Assembly (NCBI RefSeq): GCF_902459805.1
Contig: NZ_CABPST010000001.1
Location: 372,001 to 436,000 of the forward strand
Reading direction: 5' to 3'
Source: Pandoraea bronchicola
GTDB taxonomy: Bacteria; Pseudomonadota; Gammaproteobacteria; Burkholderiales; Burkholderiaceae
DNA length: 64,000 bases
Shown here: positions 34,181 through 44,430 of the stretch, piece after piece
How the letters are laid out: every line of letters starts with the position of its first letter
Position numbering within the stretch: the first letter of the stretch is position 1
Notes under the pieces: generated by a model
What the model saw: the letters and a program-made list of their open reading frames with translations, nothing else
Databases searched by the model: none
Told to the model about the DNA's origin: nothing
Position numbers and translations under genes: made by a program

Positions 34181-35191
34181 TCAGATGGCGTCGGCCACAC
34201 CCGCTTCATGCGCCTGAACGTCGGCGTGATAGCTCGAGCGCACCATTGCGCCAACGGCAGCGTGCGTGAAGCCCATCTTGTTGGCTTCTTCCTCGAACAT
34301 CTTGAACGTGTCCGGCGTCACGTAGCGACGCACCGGCAGGTGGTGTTCCGACGGCTGGAGGTACTGGCCGATCGTGAGCATGTCGACGTTGTGCGCCCGC
34401 AGATCGCGCATCACTTCGAGAATTTCTTCGTCCGTCTCGCCCAGACCGACCATCAGGCCCGACTTCGTCGCAACGTCCGGATGCTTCGCCTTGAACTCCT
34501 TGAGCAGGGTCAGCGAGTGCTGGTAGTCCGAGCCCGGGCGGGCCTCCTTGTACAGGCGCGGCACCGTCTCGAGGTTGTGGTTCATCACGTCGGGCGGCGC
34601 GGCATTGAGAATGCCCAGTGCGCGATCGAGACGCGCGCGGAAGTCCGGCGTCAGGATTTCGATGCGGGTTTGCGGCGACAGCTCGCGCACGTGACGGATG
34701 CAATCGACAAAGTGCTGGGCACCGCCGTCGCGCAGGTCGTCGCGATCCACGCTCGTGATCACCACGTACTTCAGGCGCATCGCCGCAATGGTCTTCGCGA
34801 GGTTGAGCGGCTCATCGGCGTCGAGCGGGTCCGGGCGGCCGTGGCCCACGTCGCAGAACGGGCAGCGGCGCGTGCACTTGTCGCCCATGATCATGAACGT
34901 GGCCGTGCCCTTGCCAAAGCACTCGCCGATGTTCGGGCAGCTCGCCTCTTCACACACCGTGTGCAGGTTGTGCTCGCGCAGGATCTGCTTGATCTCGTAG
35001 AAACGCGACGTGTGGGTCGCCGCCTTCACGCGAATCCAGTCCGGCTTCTTCAGACGCTCGATCGGTACGATCTTGATCGGAATACGCGCCGTCTTGGCTT
35101 GCGACTTTTGCTTGGCAGTGGCGTCGTAATCGCCGTCGATCGTGCGAACTTCCTTGTTCGCGGTGTCGTTCTGATTCACGGTGGTGGTCAT
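34181..35191 (-). CDS. lipA: Lipoyl synthase
   Basis: Radical SAM enzyme that inserts two sulfurs into octanoyl groups to give lipoyl cofactor. 336 residues. The auxiliary cluster motif [12 protein letters not shown], the radical-SAM motif [10 protein letters not shown] and the C-terminal VRSSYHAD segment, which carries the conserved serine, are complete. The ATG at 35191 gives MTTTVNQND; an N-terminal extension of about 40 polar residues precedes the catalytic core, normal for Burkholderiales. It lies 23 bp after lipB. Confidence 0.96.
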   Translation of the reverse strand: MTTTVNQNDTANKEVRTIDGDYDATAKQKSQAKTARIPIKIVPIERLKKPDWIRVKAATHTSRFYEIKQILREHNLHTVCEEASCPNIGECFGKGTATFMIMGDKCTRRCPFCDVGHGRPDPLDADEPLNLAKTIAAMRLKYVVITSVDRDDLRDGGAQHFVDCIRHVRELSPQTRIEILTPDFRARLDRALGILNAAPPDVMNHNLETVPRLYKEARPGSDYQHSLTLLKEFKAKHPDVATKSGLMVGLGETDEEILEVMRDLRAHNVDMLTIGQYLQPSEHHLPVRRYVTPDTFKMFEEEANKMGFTHAAVGAMVRSSYHADVQAHEAGVADAI

Positions 35192-35214
35192 GATGGGGCT
35201 TTCCAGACGTCCAA

Positions 35215-35922
35215 TCAGGCGGCGGCGTTTGCACCGGCGGCCGGGTCGGCCTGCGGCGCGGCTTCGGCCGTCGCGGTGTGCTGTTCGAGATGATGACCGA
35301 GTTGCTGCGCCAGTCGCGCGGCCACTTCGTCCCAGCGGGGGGCCACGCCGAGCGTGGCCATGTCTACGGTTTGCAAACCGGCGTAACCGCACGGATTGAT
35401 CCAGTCGAACGGCCGCAGATCCATCGCGACGTTCAGAGAGACGCCGTGATAACTGCAACCGTTGCGGATTTTCAACCCGAGTGCGGCGATTTTCGCGCCG
35501 GCATGCGCTGCGGCGCCGTCGCCCGGACTCACATAGATCCCCGGCGCGCCGGCCCGGCGCTCAACGTCGAGATTATACGCTCCAAGGGTGTCGATCACCG
35601 CCTGCTCGATCAAACGCACCATTTCCCGCACCCCCAGCTTTCGCCGGCGCAGATCCACGAGCAGGTAAATGACGACCTGTCCGGGGCCGTGGTACGTAAT
35701 CTGGCCGCCGCGGTCGACTTTGACGAGCGGAATACCGGTGTTGGCAACCAGCAGGTGGGCGGGATCGCCGGCGAGTCCCAGCGTATAGACAGGCGGATGC
35801 TGGACGATCCAGAGTTGGTCGGGGCCGTGCGGGCCGCGCGTGTCGGTGTACGCACGCATGGCGTCGAACGATGTGGCGTAGTCTTCGGTGCCGCGCCAGC
35901 ACACTTCGATCGGGGAGGTCAT
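35215..35922 (-). CDS. lipB: Octanoyltransferase LipB
   Basis: Transfers octanoyl from ACP to lipoyl-dependent apoenzymes. 235 residues. The motif [41 protein letters not shown] with the catalytic lysine (KIAA), and the cysteine in INPCGYAGL form the active site. The last 20 residues are an Ala-rich tail absent from most LipB proteins. The ATG at 35922 is the family start. Confidence 0.95.
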   Translation of the reverse strand: MTSPIEVCWRGTEDYATSFDAMRAYTDTRGPHGPDQLWIVQHPPVYTLGLAGDPAHLLVANTGIPLVKVDRGGQITYHGPGQVVIYLLVDLRRRKLGVREMVRLIEQAVIDTLGAYNLDVERRAGAPGIYVSPGDGAAAHAGAKIAALGLKIRNGCSYHGVSLNVAMDLRPFDWINPCGYAGLQTVDMATLGVAPRWDEVAARLAQQLGHHLEQHTATAEAAPQADPAAGANAAA

Positions 35923-36037
35923 GCACGCAATTTTAGCGAAACCGGGGCAGTCTTGCTCGACGCCGCTCGCCTCGCCCGTCACCGGCCGGTGTTGCCCGGC
36001 CGCAACGGCCGGCCCGGCTTGCGCCCCGCTGCCGGCG

Positions 36038-36988
36038 TCAGCTCACCTTCTTCAAAGGCGCCGTGCCGAGACCTCGGGCGTACCCGCCGGCGGCCAGCAG
36101 GATCATGACACCGCCGAGCCACTGCGTCGGATGCAACACAATACCGAACGCCAGAAAGTCGACGGCGACCGCAACAACGGGGTAGACGAAGCCGAACACG
36201 GCAAGGCTCGAAGTCGACGCCTTCTGGAAAGCACCGTACAGCAACAGATACATGAACGTCGTGTGGAACAGACCCAGCGTCACGACAGCACCGATCTGGC
36301 GCGGCGCGGCGGGCAGATGATGGAAGTCCGCCATCCACACAAAGACTACGGCCCCGATGACCATATGCAGCGCCGCGATGATCTCGGGACGGATCGTCCC
36401 GGCCAGCCGCTTCGTGAAGAGCGTGGTCGCGGCATAAAGCGATGCGGCGGCCAGCGCACTCGCGACGCCGACCAGATATCCCGCGCCATGAACACCGCCC
36501 GGCTCAGCCAGGATCACCAGCCCGGCGAACGCGACACCGAGGCAGCCGAGCGTGGCCAGCGACGGCCGCTCCCGCGTGACGATCACACTCGCCAACACAA
36601 GCAGGAACGGCTGCACGTTGTAGACAACGGTCGTAATGCCCACCGACGTCAACCGGTAGGCCGTGAACAGGAAATACCAGTTCGAGACGAGCGTAATGGC
36701 GCCGAGCGTGACGTTCACGACCTGCCAGCGGGTCATGCGCAAGCCGCGCCAATACCCCCGGTATGCACACCAGGCGCACAGACTAGCCGCGCCGATCAGG
36801 CAACGGAAGAAAACGACATTGAGCGCCGGTTGATCCGACATCAGCACAAAGAAGCCGATCGTGCCCGAGATCACCATTGCGGCGATCATCAGCAAACGGC
36901 CAAGACGTTCGTCGGCCTGGGGGTGGCGAAGTGCGGCGGAGTCCGGCTGGACGGAAGGCATGGGGGCCGGGCGGGAGGCTTCGGTCAT
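36038..36988 (-). CDS. EamA/DMT family transporter
   Basis: 316-residue inner-membrane protein with ten predicted helices in two EamA repeats (about residues 33-160 and 170-305). The second contains [33 protein letters not shown], the family's terminal pattern. Drug/metabolite exporters of this class often export amino acids; the substrate here is unknown. It is encoded 115 bp before lipB on the same strand, possibly as a separate unit. Confidence 0.88.
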   Translation of the reverse strand: MTEASRPAPMPSVQPDSAALRHPQADERLGRLLMIAAMVISGTIGFFVLMSDQPALNVVFFRCLIGAASLCAWCAYRGYWRGLRMTRWQVVNVTLGAITLVSNWYFLFTAYRLTSVGITTVVYNVQPFLLVLASVIVTRERPSLATLGCLGVAFAGLVILAEPGGVHGAGYLVGVASALAAASLYAATTLFTKRLAGTIRPEIIAALHMVIGAVVFVWMADFHHLPAAPRQIGAVVTLGLFHTTFMYLLLYGAFQKASTSSLAVFGFVYPVVAVAVDFLAFGIVLHPTQWLGGVMILLAAGGYARGLGTAPLKKVS

Positions 36989-37175
36989 CGGGAAACGACT
37001 TCTCTTGTTTTGACGCGTTATCGAGATATTCTCAGGTCGATTATTGTGCGTCTTGTTGTGAATTCCATTAACACGTAGCGGGTACCGGCATCCGCCCCGT
37101 GAAACGCAACACGCGCCCTATGACGTTCGCCGCCAGAGAGCGCGTGGGTATTGACGGGCCGACGTCCGGGTTCAG

Positions 37176-37508
37176 TCAGGCGGCGGCAGTGCAGGAGTTC
37201 GCTTCGCGGGCGGCGCGGCGTCCGGCGAGCCACTTGCGCAGCACGCGGGCCAACGGGAAACGGCGGCTCACTTCACGCTCCAGTTGGGCTTCCGCCACAC
37301 TGTCGGACGATACCCAGTAACGGCGTCCCGGCTCGACGGCAAGGCGCTGGCCGGGCATCAGCCAGTAATCGCGTGGATCCCCTGCGCGCGTCACCCAGAC
37401 TGCCGAGCCGCGGGCAACAAGCGTATGCTCGTGGTGCAGGTCGAGGGTGACCACTTCGCCCGGACGAATTCCGTAGAAGTACTGCACCTTTGTCAAATTG
37501 TTTTGCAT
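37176..37508 (-). CDS. DUF2917 domain-containing protein
   Basis: 110-residue soluble protein with the DUF2917 pattern: VVTLDLHHEHTLVARGSAVWVTRAGDPRDYWLMPGQRLAVEPGRRYWVSSD, a small cupin-like beta sheet. The C-terminus is basic. DUF2917 genes are common next to GcvA-like LysR regulators in Burkholderiales, as here, where the two diverge across a 100-bp gap. The function is unknown. Confidence 0.85.
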   Translation of the reverse strand: MQNNLTKVQYFYGIRPGEVVTLDLHHEHTLVARGSAVWVTRAGDPRDYWLMPGQRLAVEPGRRYWVSSDSVAEAQLEREVSRRFPLARVLRKWLAGRRAAREANSCTAAA

Positions 37509-37608
37509 TTTACGACCCCCACTCAGTGCGAGACAATGACTGAATCATAGGGACTGCCAAGCGCTTCACCAAACGACATATTTTCACGGCCTTGCGAATA
37601 AAGCTCAC

Positions 37609-38649
37609 ATGGATCTTCGGAGACTTCCCAACCTGAGCGCCTTGCGCGCCTTCGAGGCGGCTGCCCGTCTTGAGAGCTTCTCGCGTGCGGCCGAGGAGTT
37701 GTTCGTGACGCATGGCGCCATCAGCCACCAGATCCGCGCGCTGGAGCAGGAACTGGGCACAACGCTCTTCACCCGAAATGGCAAGCGCATCAGCATTACG
37801 CCGGCGGGACGACAGTACGCTGCCTCCATCCGCACCGCGCTCGGCGACATCGCCCAGGCGACGCGCAAGTTGCAGGCGGGCACGCGCAGCGAGCGACGGC
37901 TGGTGCTGACCACCATGCCGTCGTTTGCGAGCCGGTGGCTGACCCCACGCATCGGCCGCTTCATCGACCGGCATCCGGAGCTGGAAGTGGAATTGCGGTG
38001 CAGCGCACAGCTCACCGACTTCGAGCGCGACGACGTGGACATCGCCCTTCGCATGGGCAAAGGCAACTGGCCCGGGCTGCACATCGAGAAGGTGCTCGAC
38101 GATGTGTTCTTCCCCGCGTGCAGTCCCTCCTACAACGACGGGCATGTGCCACAGACGGCGGAGGAATTCCGTCGCAGCACGTTGCTGCGCTCGGAAGGCG
38201 AGCCGTGGGTGCCGTGGTTCGCCGCGGCGGGCTTCGATCTACCCGAGCCGACGCAGGGCATGATGTACGAAGATTCGGGGATGCTGTCGCAGGCAGCCAT
38301 CGTCGGCCAGGGCGTAGCCCTCGTGCGCCGGTCGCTGGCGGTGGGCGACATCATGGCCGGACGCCTCGTGCGGCTGTCCGACGTCGATACGCCATGCGAG
38401 TGGGATTACTACTTCGTCTGTCCGCCCGCAGTGCTGGCGACGCAGCGCGTTCAGGCGTTCAGAACGTGGTTTCTGGAGGAATTGAAGGCGTTCGAGTCGG
38501 TGAAGCATATGCAGCGCCGCCCGACACAGCCGAGTCCCGCGGCGTTGGCGGCCGGCATGGCCGCCACGGCGGGCGAGATGACGACGGACGCGCAGTTGGG
38601 ACTGGACCCAACCCTGACGCCCGACGACGGCGCACCGACGCATGCGTGA
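37609..38649 (+). CDS. GcvA-like LysR family regulator
   Basis: 346 residues. The N-terminal helix-turn-helix (RLPNLSALRAFEAAARLESFSRAAEELFVTHGAISHQIRALEQELG) is very close to GcvA-type LysR proteins. The LysR effector domain covers about residues 95-300, and the low-complexity Ala/Pro/Thr tail of about 40 residues is unusual. It diverges from DUF2917, whose promoter shares the 100-bp AT-rich gap, so that gene is the likely target. Confidence 0.9.
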   Translation: MDLRRLPNLSALRAFEAAARLESFSRAAEELFVTHGAISHQIRALEQELGTTLFTRNGKRISITPAGRQYAASIRTALGDIAQATRKLQAGTRSERRLVLTTMPSFASRWLTPRIGRFIDRHPELEVELRCSAQLTDFERDDVDIALRMGKGNWPGLHIEKVLDDVFFPACSPSYNDGHVPQTAEEFRRSTLLRSEGEPWVPWFAAAGFDLPEPTQGMMYEDSGMLSQAAIVGQGVALVRRSLAVGDIMAGRLVRLSDVDTPCEWDYYFVCPPAVLATQRVQAFRTWFLEELKAFESVKHMQRRPTQPSPAALAAGMAATAGEMTTDAQLGLDPTLTPDDGAPTHA

Positions 38650-38694
38650 AGCGTGTGCGTTCCCCGCACCCGCTTCGCATGCTGCACGCCCGAT

Positions 38695-38967
38695 TTACAG
38701 CACGACCTTGACCATCGGGTGGCCGGTCAGCGCGCGATAGATATCGTCGAGGTGCGCCTTCGAGTGAGCGCGCACCGTGACGGTCAGCCCGAGATACTTG
38801 CCCGTGCTGGACGGGCGCATTTCCACTGTCGCCGCGTCGAATTCCGCATCGAACTCCCGCAGCAACGCCACGATGGCATCCGCAAATCCGTCCTGCGTCG
38901 TTCCCATCACCTTGATGGGGAAATCGCACGGAAACTCGAGCAGACTTTCCTTCTTTTCCGTCGTCAT
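38695..38967 (-). CDS. ybeD: YbeD/DUF493 family protein
   Basis: 90-residue ACT-like alpha/beta protein (FPCDFPIKVMG near the start, LGLTVTVRAHSKAHLDDIYRALTGHPMVKVVL at the end). In many proteobacteria it is encoded between dacA/dacC and lipB. Its ATG overlaps the stop of dat (4 bp), so translation is coupled. The function is unknown. Confidence 0.93.
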   Translation of the reverse strand: MTTEKKESLLEFPCDFPIKVMGTTQDGFADAIVALLREFDAEFDAATVEMRPSSTGKYLGLTVTVRAHSKAHLDDIYRALTGHPMVKVVL

Positions 38968-39812
38968 AGTGCCTCCTTGGCGCGTTGATAAGCCGCGTAC
39001 AGCGCGCGGAAAACGGGGCCCGGCTTGCCATCGCCCACCGGCTTGCCGTCAAGCGTGACGACGGCGAGCACTTCCTTCGTGGCCGACGTGATGAGCAGTT
39101 CGTCGGCATTGCGGACTTCCGCTTCGCTCACAACGCGCTCATGGAACGGAATACCGCATTCCAGCGCGAAACTCTCGAGCACACCGTAACGAATGCCTTC
39201 GAGGATTCGATTATCGCGCGGCGGTGCGAACATCTCACCGCCCTTGACGACCCACACGTTGCTCGACGACGCCTCGGTCAGACTGCCATCGCGGAACTGG
39301 ATCGTCTCCTGAACGTCGTGATCGGCAGCGTATTGCGCCATCAGCACGTTGCCCAGCAGCGACGTCGACTTGATGTGGCAGTTCAGCCAGCGGCGATCCT
39401 CATGCGTAACCGCTCCTACCCCGCCCTCCACCTTCTCGCGGCTGGGCAGCGTAAGCGGCGTCGCAATCCCGAACACCGTGGGCGTAATGTCCTTCGGGAA
39501 GGTGTGCTGACGCGGCGCCACGCCACGCGTGACCTGCACGTAGACGCTGTGCGGATCGGCGGAACAGGTGGCTGACAGGCGTGCGAAGAGCGCCTCCCAT
39601 TCGGTGCGCGTGTACGGATTGGCGATGCGGATCTCGGCAAGACTGCGCTCGAGGCGCTCGAGATGCTGCGTCAGACGGAACGGCTTGCCGTGATAGACGG
39701 GCACGACTTCGTAAATGCCGTCGCCGAAGAGGAAACCGCGATCGAGTACGGAGATTTTGGCGTCGCTGAGCGGAATCAGGTCGCCATTTAGCCAGATGGT
39801 GGGGTTATCCAT
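38964..39812 (-). CDS. dat: D-amino acid aminotransferase (class IV)
   Basis: PLP enzyme of 282 residues exchanging amino groups between D-amino acids and 2-oxo acids; with D-Ala/D-Glu it feeds peptidoglycan. It has the class-IV entry LDRGFLFGDGIYEVVPVYHGKPF, the PLP lysine region HIKSTSLLGNVLMAQYA and EASSSNVWVVKGG. It sits between dacC and ybeD, matching a cell-wall role. A close alternative is a branched-chain or aminodeoxychorismate lyase-like enzyme. The ATG at 39812 lies 34 nt after the dacC terminator. Confidence 0.9.
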   Translation of the reverse strand: MDNPTIWLNGDLIPLSDAKISVLDRGFLFGDGIYEVVPVYHGKPFRLTQHLERLERSLAEIRIANPYTRTEWEALFARLSATCSADPHSVYVQVTRGVAPRQHTFPKDITPTVFGIATPLTLPSREKVEGGVGAVTHEDRRWLNCHIKSTSLLGNVLMAQYAADHDVQETIQFRDGSLTEASSSNVWVVKGGEMFAPPRDNRILEGIRYGVLESFALECGIPFHERVVSEAEVRNADELLITSATKEVLAVVTLDGKPVGDGKPGPVFRALYAAYQRAKEAL

Positions 39813-39846
39813 GTTTGCAAGGTGCGCGCCAGATGCGCGGCGAAAG

Positions 39847-39871
39847 GAAAAAACGCGCCCACCGGGCGCGC
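39847..39871 (-). terminator. Terminator after dacC
   Basis: On the minus strand, CGCGCCC / GGGCGCG with a short loop and six T. It is close to the start of dat. Confidence 0.8.
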
Positions 39872-39991
39872 CTTTGCATTGCAGCAGGCCCGCACCGCGA
39901 GCCTGCCAGACCGGACACCGGATCAACGCATGCGGTAATGCTACGCGTTTTGCCAGCGCACGTCCCGCGACCGGGACGCCACAGCCAATCG

Positions 39992-41179
39992 TTACTTCTT
40001 CACGAACATCAGACGCAGGGCATCCCAGGCGCGGCCGATGAAGCTGGCCTGCGGCACATCGGCGAGCGCCACGACCGGGAATTCGGCCAGTTGCTTGCCG
40101 TCGGCCATGACCTTGACGGTGCCGACCGGCGCGCCATTGGCCAGCGGCGCAATCAGCGGCTCACGCAATTCGAGCTGCGGCTTGATCTTGTCCGCCATGC
40201 CCTTCGGCACGGTGATGAAAGTGTCCTTCTTCACGCCGATCTTCAGCTCGCTTTCCTTGCCCTTCCATACCTTGGGCGTGGCCACGACCTGATTCGCGCC
40301 ATACACGCGCAGCGTGTCGAAGTTCTGGTAGCCGTAGTTCAGTGCCGAGAGGCTGTCCTGCACACGGGCGCGCTCGGTGGGTTCGCCCACGACCACCGAC
40401 AGCACGCGGCGGTTCACGCCGGGCGCGCCCGGCATCGGGCGCGACGCCGTCGACACGAGGCAGTAGCCCGCTTCCTTCGTGTGGCCGGTCTTCAGCCCAT
40501 CGACCGTCGGGTCGAGATACAGCAGGCGGTTACGGTTCGGCTGGCGGATGTTGTTATAGGTGAAGCTCTTCTCCGAGTAGATCTTGTAGTACTCGGGGAA
40601 GTCTTGAATCATGTGCGTCGACAGCGCGGCGATGTCGGCCACCGTCGTGTAGTGCTGCGGGTCGGTCAGACCGTCGACGTTCGTGTAATGGGTGTTCTTC
40701 AGGCCCATGCGCTGCGCCGCGCGGTTCATCAGCTCGACGAAGCCCGGCTGCGAGCCACCCACGAGTTCGGCGAGTGCGATGGAGGCATCGTTACCCGACT
40801 GGATGATCATGCCGTAGACCAGATCGTGCACCGAGACCGGCTTGCCGGCTTCGATGAACGTGCGCGATTCGTCACGGCCCACCTTGCGAACCGATTCACC
40901 CGGAATGACGGTCTGATCCATCGAAATGCGCTTGTCGCGCAGGGCTTCGAAGATCAGGTACGACGTCATGATCTTCGTGAGCGAAGCCGGCTCTACGCGC
41001 GCATCGGGGTCACCGGCGGCAAGCACCTGACCGCTGGTGACGTCGACGATCGTCCATGCCTTGGCCGTCATCGGCGGCGGCGGAATCTGTTGAGCACGGG
41101 CGGGAAGTGCAGCAAGCGAGCCGCAAGCGACGATCGCCGCGGCAGCGGCAGCACGGGACAGCGAAGCGTTGAATTTCAT
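39992..41179 (-). CDS. dacC: D-alanyl-D-alanine carboxypeptidase (PBP5/6 type)
   Basis: 395-residue periplasmic enzyme that trims the terminal D-Ala of peptidoglycan pentapeptides. Signal peptide residues 1-29 (cleaved near ARAQQ). The S11 peptidase domain has SLTK (Ser-66/Lys-69), SGN (128-130) and KTG (230-232). A PBP5_C beta domain and an amphipathic C-terminal anchor WDALRLMFVKK follow. The ATG at 41179 is at the signal peptide; the longer frame upstream is not. Confidence 0.94.
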   Translation of the reverse strand: MKFNASLSRAAAAAAIVACGSLAALPARAQQIPPPPMTAKAWTIVDVTSGQVLAAGDPDARVEPASLTKIMTSYLIFEALRDKRISMDQTVIPGESVRKVGRDESRTFIEAGKPVSVHDLVYGMIIQSGNDASIALAELVGGSQPGFVELMNRAAQRMGLKNTHYTNVDGLTDPQHYTTVADIAALSTHMIQDFPEYYKIYSEKSFTYNNIRQPNRNRLLYLDPTVDGLKTGHTKEAGYCLVSTASRPMPGAPGVNRRVLSVVVGEPTERARVQDSLSALNYGYQNFDTLRVYGANQVVATPKVWKGKESELKIGVKKDTFITVPKGMADKIKPQLELREPLIAPLANGAPVGTVKVMADGKQLAEFPVVALADVPQASFIGRAWDALRLMFVKK

Positions 41180-41431
41180 TGGCGAAGAGGGAAACGATGT
41201 GAGACTCAGGGGCATCTGCACTGAAAGAAGCGCCATGCCACCGGCGCTTTGGCAAACGCGCGGCACGGCGAAGAAGACAGCGGCACCGTAGCGCCGGTGC
41301 CATGCCTGTCCGGGACATAGACCCGGCACGGCACGACATGGTTCAGAAGCGAATTATACCCGCCGCGATTTCACGTCCCCAGTGCGGCGGCCCGGAGCGG
41401 CCGAAATTGGCCGAAATTCGTGCGGGGTGTG

Positions 41432-42061
41432 TCAATGACGCCACGCGTCGACCACGATCTGTTTCAGCAGGGGCAACAGGCCGTGGAAGAAGTGTTCGCC
41501 GCCGGGGATGACGACCACAGGCAGCGTCTGCGGCCGCGCCCAATCCAGCACCGATTGCAGCGGCACGGTGTCGTCCACTTCGCCGTGAATGACGAGCGTG
41601 TCGGCCGGCACCGTCGCGACTTCCCAGTTGCTCGCGGCCGTGCCCACGAACACCAGACGCTGCGCAGGCGTACCCGCCGCCTCAAGCGTCTTCGCGACAT
41701 GCGAGAGTACGAACGTGCCGAACGAAAACCCGGCGAGGGCGAGCGGCAACGTCTCCCAGCCTGATTGCCGGCGCATCCAGTCGATCACGGCGAGCAGATC
41801 GTCGCGCTCACCGATCCCCTTATCGTGCTCACCCGCCGACTTGCCGACGCCGCGGAAATTCGGACGCACCACGGCGTAGCCGAGCTGGACGAACGCGCGG
41901 GCGAGCGTCTGCGCGACCTTGTTGTCGAGCGTGCCGCCGAACAGCGGATGCGGGTGCGCCACAAGGGTGATGCCGCGCGGTGCGCCGGCCGGACGGTCGA
42001 TGGCGATTTCGATGGCGCCGACCGGGCCGTCGATGGTGAAGCGTTCAGTCTGAGCGTTCAT
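41432..42061 (-). CDS. Alpha/beta hydrolase
   Basis: 209-residue small hydrolase of the YpfH/dienelactone-like group. It has an oxyanion region HPHPLFGGTLDNKVAQTL, the nucleophile elbow GFSFG, the acid in HGEVDDTVPL and the catalytic histidine in GGEHFFHG. This compact type without a lid is widespread in proteobacteria; the substrate is unknown. The ATG at 42061 was chosen because the sequence from MNAQTERF matches the family's first strand. Confidence 0.85.
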   Translation of the reverse strand: MNAQTERFTIDGPVGAIEIAIDRPAGAPRGITLVAHPHPLFGGTLDNKVAQTLARAFVQLGYAVVRPNFRGVGKSAGEHDKGIGERDDLLAVIDWMRRQSGWETLPLALAGFSFGTFVLSHVAKTLEAAGTPAQRLVFVGTAASNWEVATVPADTLVIHGEVDDTVPLQSVLDWARPQTLPVVVIPGGEHFFHGLLPLLKQIVVDAWRH

Positions 42062-42120
42062 GAGCGATGTCGGGCTGACGTGCGGCGGCGCAAAACGCGA
42101 CGCGCAAGGCAGCAAACCAG

Positions 42121-42149
42121 TGAATCGGTGAATCGGTGAATCGGTGAAT
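42121..42149. repeat. 8-bp tandem repeat
   Basis: TGAATCGG three times in a row plus a partial fourth copy, in the 100-bp gap between the ferredoxin and hydrolase genes. Confidence 0.9.
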
Positions 42150-42161
42150 TGTCCGCCGGGA

Positions 42162-42491
42162 TCAGTCGATCAGCAGACGCTCGACGATCTCGCCTTGCGC
42201 CAGATGCTTCTCGACGATCTCGTCGATATCGGATTCGTCGATATAGGTGTACCAGGTCCCTTCGGGATAGATCACCACAACAGGTCCCTGCTCGCAGCGA
42301 TCGAGGCACCCGGCCTTGTTCACCCGCACCTTGCCGGGACCGGCCAGGCCAAGTTCCTTGACCTTCTTCTTCGCGTACTCCTGCATCGACTGAGCGTTGC
42401 AGTTGGCGCACGAAGGCCGGTCGGCGCCGGGTTCGCGCTGATTCAGGCAGAAAAACACGTGATGCTGGTAGTACGGCGACTGAGTGGCCAT
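42162..42491 (-). CDS. Thioredoxin-like [2Fe-2S] ferredoxin
   Basis: 109 residues with the cysteine pattern of thioredoxin-like 2Fe-2S ferredoxins: FFCLNQREPGADRPSC, then VNKAGCLDRCEQGPVVVIYPEG. It is an electron carrier; the partner is unknown. Related 'Shethna-type' ferredoxins are common in Burkholderiales. It begins 101 bp before the hydrolase gene and probably shares its transcript. Confidence 0.9.
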   Translation of the reverse strand: MATQSPYYQHHVFFCLNQREPGADRPSCANCNAQSMQEYAKKKVKELGLAGPGKVRVNKAGCLDRCEQGPVVVIYPEGTWYTYIDESDIDEIVEKHLAQGEIVERLLID

Positions 42492-42689
42492 GTCGGTGCT
42501 TTGGGGAGTGGCAACGTATTGCGGGCCATTCTAACCGACCTGCCCGGACGCTGCGGACGCGGGATCCACAGGGGGCCTCACACCACACGTCACGCATGCG
42601 CAAATGCAGTATCCGGGACGGGCAGGCCGACGCGGCCGAAGGCTCGCCGCCCCGTCTCACTGTCGACCCGTCGCCCTGTCACGCAGCGC

Positions 42690-44231
42690 TCAGCGCAGAC
42701 GCCGCTGCACCGCCATGAACACGGCACAAAATGCGGCCAGACACGCGAAGCCGAAGAACACGTTCACGCACGCCAGCACGAGCGCTTGTTGTGACGCCAG
42801 ATTGCCGACCCATGCCGAAGCCATGTGCGACGCGGTCGTCGCGTCGACGCTCGCGCCGAACGCCTGCTGTGCCTGGGAAATGGCGGCGTTGTACGCCGGA
42901 TTGAGCGGCGTCATCGACGGCGTGAGCTGATGCATGAAGACCGCTTGCCGGTCCTGCATCAGCACAGCCATGATGGACACCGACATCGAACTCACCAACT
43001 GACGCACGATGTTCTTGGTCTGATAGCCGTGCTGGAAGACGTACTCGTCCATGCCGCGAAACGTCAGCTCGGCAATCGGAATCATGGCGAATACCCCGCC
43101 CAGTCCGCTCAGCACCATCGGCAGAATCAGCCACTGGCTCGACACGCCCGGATAGCTTTGCGAGAGCAGGAAGGCGTAGCCAAGCAGACACAGATAACCG
43201 AGCAAAACGAACGGCTTGAGCTGCACGAATTTCGGTCGCGCCAAGGTGTACATCACGGCCACGACGAGACTCGTCACCGACGCCACCGCCTGAAGATAGC
43301 CGGTATGCTCCACGCTCCAGTTCAGCCCCTGTTGCATGTAGATCGGGAACAGATACGACGTGGAATAGGAGAAGAAGTAATACACGGCGTAGCCGCCCAA
43401 CCCGAGCACATAAGCCGGATTACGCACCAGCACGCGGAAATCGATCAGCGGCTTGTGATGCGAGTATTGATGCCACATGTAACCGATTGCGCAGATCGCG
43501 CCGACCAGACACAGTTCGAGCAGATGCAGCGGATCGGAGAAGAAGTCGAAGCGCGAGCGCTGCATCATGACTTCGACGAACAGCACGCCTGCGGCGAAGA
43601 ACACGATGCCGCGCATCTCGAACTCGCCTTCGTCGCGCAAACGCTCGCGAAAATCCGGAATGACGAGCCATGAGGCAAGCGCGCCGGCGAGCGCGATCGG
43701 CACAACGGCAAAGAACACCGACGACCACAGAAAATGGTCGACGAGATAGCTCGCGAGCAATGGCGCTGAGATCTGTCCGCCGAAGAAGCCATAGGTGAAG
43801 AAGAGCAACGCCCGTAGCCGCAATTCCGGCGCGAAACACAGGTTGATGAGAATCCGGCTGGCGGTGAATAGCGATCCCGCGCCAAGACCGAGTACGAAGC
43901 GCGCGACGGCGAGCTCATTCGGCGTGTGCGCCATGCCACACAACCATGCACCGAACGCCATGAGCGTGAGCGCGCCCGCGAGGAACGTGCGATAGCCGAG
44001 GCGGGCCGCCAGCCAGCGCTGCTTGAGAATGACGAGAATCCCCGCCACGGCGTAGAGCGTGGAGACGAATGCGTACTCTTCGGGCGCGGCGCCGACGCCG
44101 CCCGCGATATGCGACGACGCGAACACGAACATGCCGTTCTCCAGCATTTCGATGCCCGTGGCGGCAGCGATCACGGCCATCAGCACTCGCTGCCGTGTCC
44201 TGTGCGCAAACATCAATCCCCATGTACTCAT
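42690..44231 (-). CDS. MFS transporter (DHA2-like multidrug exporter)
   Basis: 513 residues with about 14 predicted helices, the length and topology of EmrB/QacA drug:proton antiporters. Motif A is partly altered (ARLGYRT in place of a GxLaDrxGxr form), and motif-C-like RFVLGLGAGSLFTASRILIN is present. The large periplasmic loop between the last helices (QLTPSMTPLNPAYNAA) is EmrB-like. No EmrA or TetR partner is adjacent. The ATG at 44231 has GAGG upstream; a GTG two codons earlier is possible. Confidence 0.85.
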   Translation of the reverse strand: MSTWGLMFAHRTRQRVLMAVIAAATGIEMLENGMFVFASSHIAGGVGAAPEEYAFVSTLYAVAGILVILKQRWLAARLGYRTFLAGALTLMAFGAWLCGMAHTPNELAVARFVLGLGAGSLFTASRILINLCFAPELRLRALLFFTYGFFGGQISAPLLASYLVDHFLWSSVFFAVVPIALAGALASWLVIPDFRERLRDEGEFEMRGIVFFAAGVLFVEVMMQRSRFDFFSDPLHLLELCLVGAICAIGYMWHQYSHHKPLIDFRVLVRNPAYVLGLGGYAVYYFFSYSTSYLFPIYMQQGLNWSVEHTGYLQAVASVTSLVVAVMYTLARPKFVQLKPFVLLGYLCLLGYAFLLSQSYPGVSSQWLILPMVLSGLGGVFAMIPIAELTFRGMDEYVFQHGYQTKNIVRQLVSSMSVSIMAVLMQDRQAVFMHQLTPSMTPLNPAYNAAISQAQQAFGASVDATTASHMASAWVGNLASQQALVLACVNVFFGFACLAAFCAVFMAVQRRLR

Positions 44232-44245
44232 CGCCACCTCACCAA

Positions 44246-44287
44246 TGAAAAACCGCCCGGGATCTGCCAGAAGCCGCCGGGCGGTCG
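44246..44287 (-). terminator. Terminator of the Mla-like operon
   Basis: On the minus strand, ACCGCCCGG / CCGGGCGGT with a 16-nt loop and five T. It ends about 17 nt before the MFS start codon. Confidence 0.75.
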
Positions 44288-44430
44288 TGACACACTGAGT
44301 GCCAGCGTGCCTTACATGGGAGTTTAGGATTCGCGGCCCCGTTCACCAATGGGCTGGCGGCCAATACGCTATTGCCGATTTGGAAACAATCTGCCGTCGC
44401 ATTTTGCCGCCCGACCAGGCAGGGCGGGGC

